Source of the DNA: CAWKGV01 sp963849305 | GTDB lineage: Bacteria > Pseudomonadota > Alphaproteobacteria > Acetobacterales > Acetobacteraceae | Assembly (NCBI GenBank): GCA_963849305.1 | Contig: CAWKGV010000002.1 | Coordinates: 186,001 to 250,000, forward strand | DNA length: 64,000 nucleotides | Reading direction: 5' to 3' | In this document: positions 61,815 through 64,000 of the stretch, piece by piece | How the letters are laid out: the number at the start of each line of letters is the position of its first letter | How positions within the stretch are numbered: the stretch's first letter is position 1 | Program-made: the position numbers and the translations under genes | The notes under the pieces: model-generated | What the model saw: only the letters and a program-made list of their open reading frames with translations | Told to the model about the DNA's origin: nothing | Database searches by the model: none

Positions 61815-61908
61815 AACCGCACTGGTGGTCCTCAAGAGCCTGGCTGTGCACGAGCGACGCGCGGCCGGCGCTGGCGTGGAGTGAGAATAGCTGAATTCGG
61901 AGCGGCGC

Positions 61909-62263
61909 ATGGCAGTGAAGCGCATCGTGGCCAACATCGCAGCCGATCAAGTTGACGATGCCAAAGCCTTCTATGCCGACGTGCTCGGGTTGCACCTGGT
62001 CATGGATTTCGGTTGGATATTGACCTTCGCGGCCGAGGGGGTCGCGGTGCCACAGGTCAGCATTGCCACCGAGGGCGGATCAGGCACGCCAGGTACCGGA
62101 TCTTTCCATCGAGGTGGACGATCTTGAAGAGGTCCATCGGCGTGTTCTCGCTGCAGGATCATCGATCGAATACGGTCCAACAAGTGAGCCGTGGGGCGTC
62201 ACACGCTTCTATGTTCGCGACCCTTTCGGGCGCTTGCTCAATATCCTCGCCCATGACTCATAG
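61909..62263 (+). pseudogene. VOC/glyoxalase-family gene with single-base frameshift
   Basis: From ATG 61909 the first half of a glyoxalase/bleomycin-resistance fold reads VKRIVANIAADQVDDAKAFY, then ADVLGLHLVMDFGWILTFAA. At about 62082-62090 the frame changes by one base. The rest continues as VPDLSIEVDDLEEVHRRVLA and WGVTRFYVRDPFGRLLNILA to the stop at 62263. Removing one base in CCAGGTACC restores a normal-length protein of about 118 residues. A sequencing error is possible, because both halves look under selection. Confidence 0.8.
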
Positions 62264-62441
62264 GCGGGGCTGAACTTCAATCTCCACCCGAAGCGGTCAT
62301 CCAATGCGGCCGCAGCATGGCGAGGCACCCGCAGAGCCCTGTCGATGAACTCCCTAAACACACCTCTTGTATTGCTTGGGCGAGATTGAGTGGCTGGCCG
62401 TCACTATGAGTTATGTAGCTCAGCCTCAGTCAGGCAGGGCA

Positions 62442-63020
62442 TCAAGACCCGTCGGCGGGCGAAATCGCGGCGGCGTATCCGGCCGCGAGAGCCTCGGTAT
62501 CCTGCATGAGGCGTGCGAGCAGCAGGCCGCCCAGCATGGCGGCAAGTGCACGGGTGGCAGACCTGCGGCGCTCATCTTCGGTGTCGCCCGCCGCATATTG
62601 CGCCAGCACCCCGATCAGCGTCTTGGTTCCCTGGGCGAAGGCCTCGCGCACCGCGGGGTCCGCCCGGACCCCCTCAGCCCCTAGGGCCGCGAGGATGCAG
62701 CCCTGGTCGGGCCGATCGCGGTGAGCGGCGGATAGGTAGCCCTCGGCGATCGCGTCGATGGGGCTGCGCGCAATGACCCGCGCCTCCCGCGCAACCTGCT
62801 CCCATCGCGCCGCCGTTTCGGCGAAGGCCTGCGCGACCGAAGCGGCGGCGAGCGCCTGCTTCGATCCGAACTGGCTGTAAACTCCACCATGTGTCAGGCC
62901 CGCCGCCTGCGCGAGCGCATCCACACCGACGCCCGCGAAGCCATGCGCGCGAAACAAGCGCCCCGCCCGCGCCAGCATCCGCTCGCGGTTCTCGGCCGCC
63001 TTTGCCTTGGATACCCGCAT
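62442..63020 (-). CDS. TetR/AcrR-family transcriptional regulator
   Basis: A 192-residue repressor. The helix-turn-helix is RAHGFAGVGVDALAQAAGLT, followed by HGGVYSQFGSKQALAAASVA (residues about 24-64). The C-terminal ligand-binding domain contains DQGCILAALGAEGV, a pattern of the AcrR_C/TetR_C_13-like group that often senses aldehydes or small aromatics. ATG 63020 starts MRVSKAKAAENRERMLARAG. A dyad in its upstream region is a likely autoregulatory operator. Its other targets are unknown. Confidence 0.9.
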   Translation of the reverse strand: MRVSKAKAAENRERMLARAGRLFRAHGFAGVGVDALAQAAGLTHGGVYSQFGSKQALAAASVAQAFAETAARWEQVAREARVIARSPIDAIAEGYLSAAHRDRPDQGCILAALGAEGVRADPAVREAFAQGTKTLIGVLAQYAAGDTEDERRRSATRALAAMLGGLLLARLMQDTEALAAGYAAAISPADGS

Positions 63021-63044
63021 CGAGACCACCCTCCGGGCCACTTC

Positions 63045-63091
63045 TTGACATAGATGGCGAACGCCATCAATGCGCATCCATGGCGTTCGCC
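63045..63091 (-). promoter_or_regulatory. Probable TetR-family operator (double dyad)
   Basis: ATGGCGAACGCCAT (63054-63067) is a near-perfect palindrome, and its inverted sister ATGGCGTTCGCC begins at 63080. Together they make a 12-base inverted repeat 34-60 bases upstream of the regulator ATG. A TTGACA at 63045-63050 on the plus strand touches the first dyad. This is the usual layout of a self-controlled TetR gene. Confidence 0.6.
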
Positions 63092-63219
63092 CTCCATGAG
63101 GGGCAATCACTGCAACCCCGGGGTGAGCCGTTCCGAGCGGGCGCGAATTGATCCGCCGATGAACGCAACCTCCGCCGCGCCCTGGTGTTGCCGCTCGGGT
63201 ACGCGGAGAGGACACCGGC

Positions 63220-63792
63220 ATGGATCGGCCGCTGGAGATCGCTTTCCACAACATCAGCTCGTCGGAGTCGCTGGAGGCGCTGATCCGCGAGCAGGTGGAC
63301 CGGCTGGACCAACGCTTCGGCCGGCTGGTCGGCTGTCGCGTGTCAGTGGAGGCGCTGCACCGGCAACATCAGAGCGGCAACATCTACGAGTGCCACATCG
63401 TGCTGTCGGTGCCAGGCCGGGATCTCTCGGTCAGTCGCGAGCCGCACCGGGCAAAGGAGCGCTACGCCAATCCCGACGTGCGTACCTCGATCCGCGATGC
63501 GTTCAAGGCCGCCGAGCGGCAATTGCAGGAGTTCAAGGATCAGCTCCGCACCGACACCACGTCGCCCAGCGGCTCGGCATTGGCTGGGCAGGTGACGCAG
63601 CTCATTCCGCGCGAGGATCACGGCTTCATCCTCAACAGCGCCGGCACCCAGCTCTATTTCCATCGTGACAGCGTGACCAATGCCCGGTTCGAGGATCTGG
63701 AGCCAGGCCAGCTCGTCCATTATGTCGAGGAAGAGGGCGATGCCGGACCGGTGGCGACCAAAGTCCGCGTGCCGGAACGCAAGCCCGACTGA
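63220..63792 (+). CDS. HPF/RaiA-like domain fused to a cold-shock-type OB domain
   Basis: A 190-residue protein. Residues 1-110 resemble the RaiA/HPF fold (LEIAFHNISSSESLEALIRE, with DLSVSREPHRAKERYANPDV and a helix). Residues 122-190 are a cold-shock-like OB fold: GQVTQLIPREDHGFILNSAG with LYFHRDSV, then LEPGQLVHYVEEEGDAGPVA. This combination suggests a ribosome- or RNA-associated stress protein different from the classical long HPF encoded at 22214-22834. It is divergent from the TetR gene. ATG 63220 has GAGAGGACACCGGC upstream. Confidence 0.85.
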   Translation: MDRPLEIAFHNISSSESLEALIREQVDRLDQRFGRLVGCRVSVEALHRQHQSGNIYECHIVLSVPGRDLSVSREPHRAKERYANPDVRTSIRDAFKAAERQLQEFKDQLRTDTTSPSGSALAGQVTQLIPREDHGFILNSAGTQLYFHRDSVTNARFEDLEPGQLVHYVEEEGDAGPVATKVRVPERKPD

Positions 63793-63874
63793 GCCCGGGC
63801 CGCGCATAGCGCCGGAACGTCCCCGGCATAGGCGCGTTCAAGCAAGGCCGCCGCTCGCAACTCAGGACACCCGA

Positions 63875-64000
63875 ATGCCCCGCGCGCTCGCCATCGCCGC
63901 CGTCGTTTTCATGGGGCTGTGCGCGACCGGGCCCGCCATCGCGGCGACCGGCACGCTGGACACCGGGGCATTGACCCCGCAATCGGAGTCCAGCCGCAGC
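63875..64000 (+). CDS. Start of a secreted protein, cut by the window end
   Basis: ATG 63875 opens a frame that runs to the last base (42 codons). It encodes a signal peptide (ALAIAAVVFMGLCATGPAIA, cleavage near AIAA-T). The mature start is TGTLDTGALTPQSESSRS. The function cannot be told from this fragment. Confidence 0.6.
   Translation, partial: MPRALAIAAVVFMGLCATGPAIAATGTLDTGALTPQSESSRS

Overview
The window is GC-rich (by eye roughly two thirds G+C) and densely coding. Its gene content points to an alphaproteobacterium of the Acetobacteraceae/Rhodospirillales type: a lipopolysaccharide-export block joined to rpoN and a long ribosome hibernation factor, a DUF1150 gene beside Hsp20, an NdvA-type exporter, MmcB, a full Tad/Flp pilus locus, PoxB and several DUF29 proteins. 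The family assignment is inference from gene content; no rRNA is present to confirm it.

Layout. Positions 36-10071 hold a co-directional exopolysaccharide cluster: a beta-propeller sugar-enzyme-like protein, two GT4 glycosyltransferases, a WecG/TagA/CpsF transferase, a VpsF-like polymerase, a GumC/Wzz-like chain-length protein, a fatty-acid-hydroxylase-superfamily membrane enzyme and a CelD-like GNAT protein. Most neighbours overlap by 4-8 bases, and two very small ORFs appear to fill the remaining joints. Positions 10099-16186 carry accessory metabolism (PPOX-type flavoprotein, serine hydrolase, PoxB, an orphan peptide-type binding protein, GtrA). tRNA-Leu(CAG) and ribonuclease D follow, and then an envelope/regulatory operon kdsD-lptC-lptA-lptB-rpoN-hpf (17193-22834) with a sigma-54-like promoter in front. 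Positions 22983-30466 run mostly leftward: stress proteins, NdvA, MmcB, a broken Uma2 gene, DUF169 and an esterase whose C-terminal half is four near-identical repeats. A hybrid histidine kinase and a degenerate receiver occupy 30889-33523.

Positions 33772-46136 form a complete Tad pilus locus. It reads leftward from the Flp pilin through prepilin peptidase, CpaB, secretin, a short CpaD-like lipoprotein, a natural TadZ-TadA (CpaE-CpaF) fusion, TadB, TadC, two TadE-like proteins, TadG and a lytic transglycosylase. A TadD lipoprotein is convergent at its end. The rest (46519-64000) is accessory: hydrolases, a peptidoglycan-binding lipoprotein, a PrpE-type acyl-CoA synthetase, an EmrAB-type efflux pair, a 1153-residue multidomain flavo-iron-sulfur oxidoreductase, a TetR regulator with a probable operator, and an HPF/cold-shock-domain fusion.

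Four genes are broken by frameshift or internal deletion: Uma2, a thiamine-diphosphate enzyme, a DUF29 gene and a VOC gene. Two families of short palindromic intergenic repeats occur. One has 9-bp arms that differ between copies while staying complementary, around a conserved CAAG loop. The other is a C/G-rich element, of which an inverted pair lies exactly where the start codon of tadG should be.
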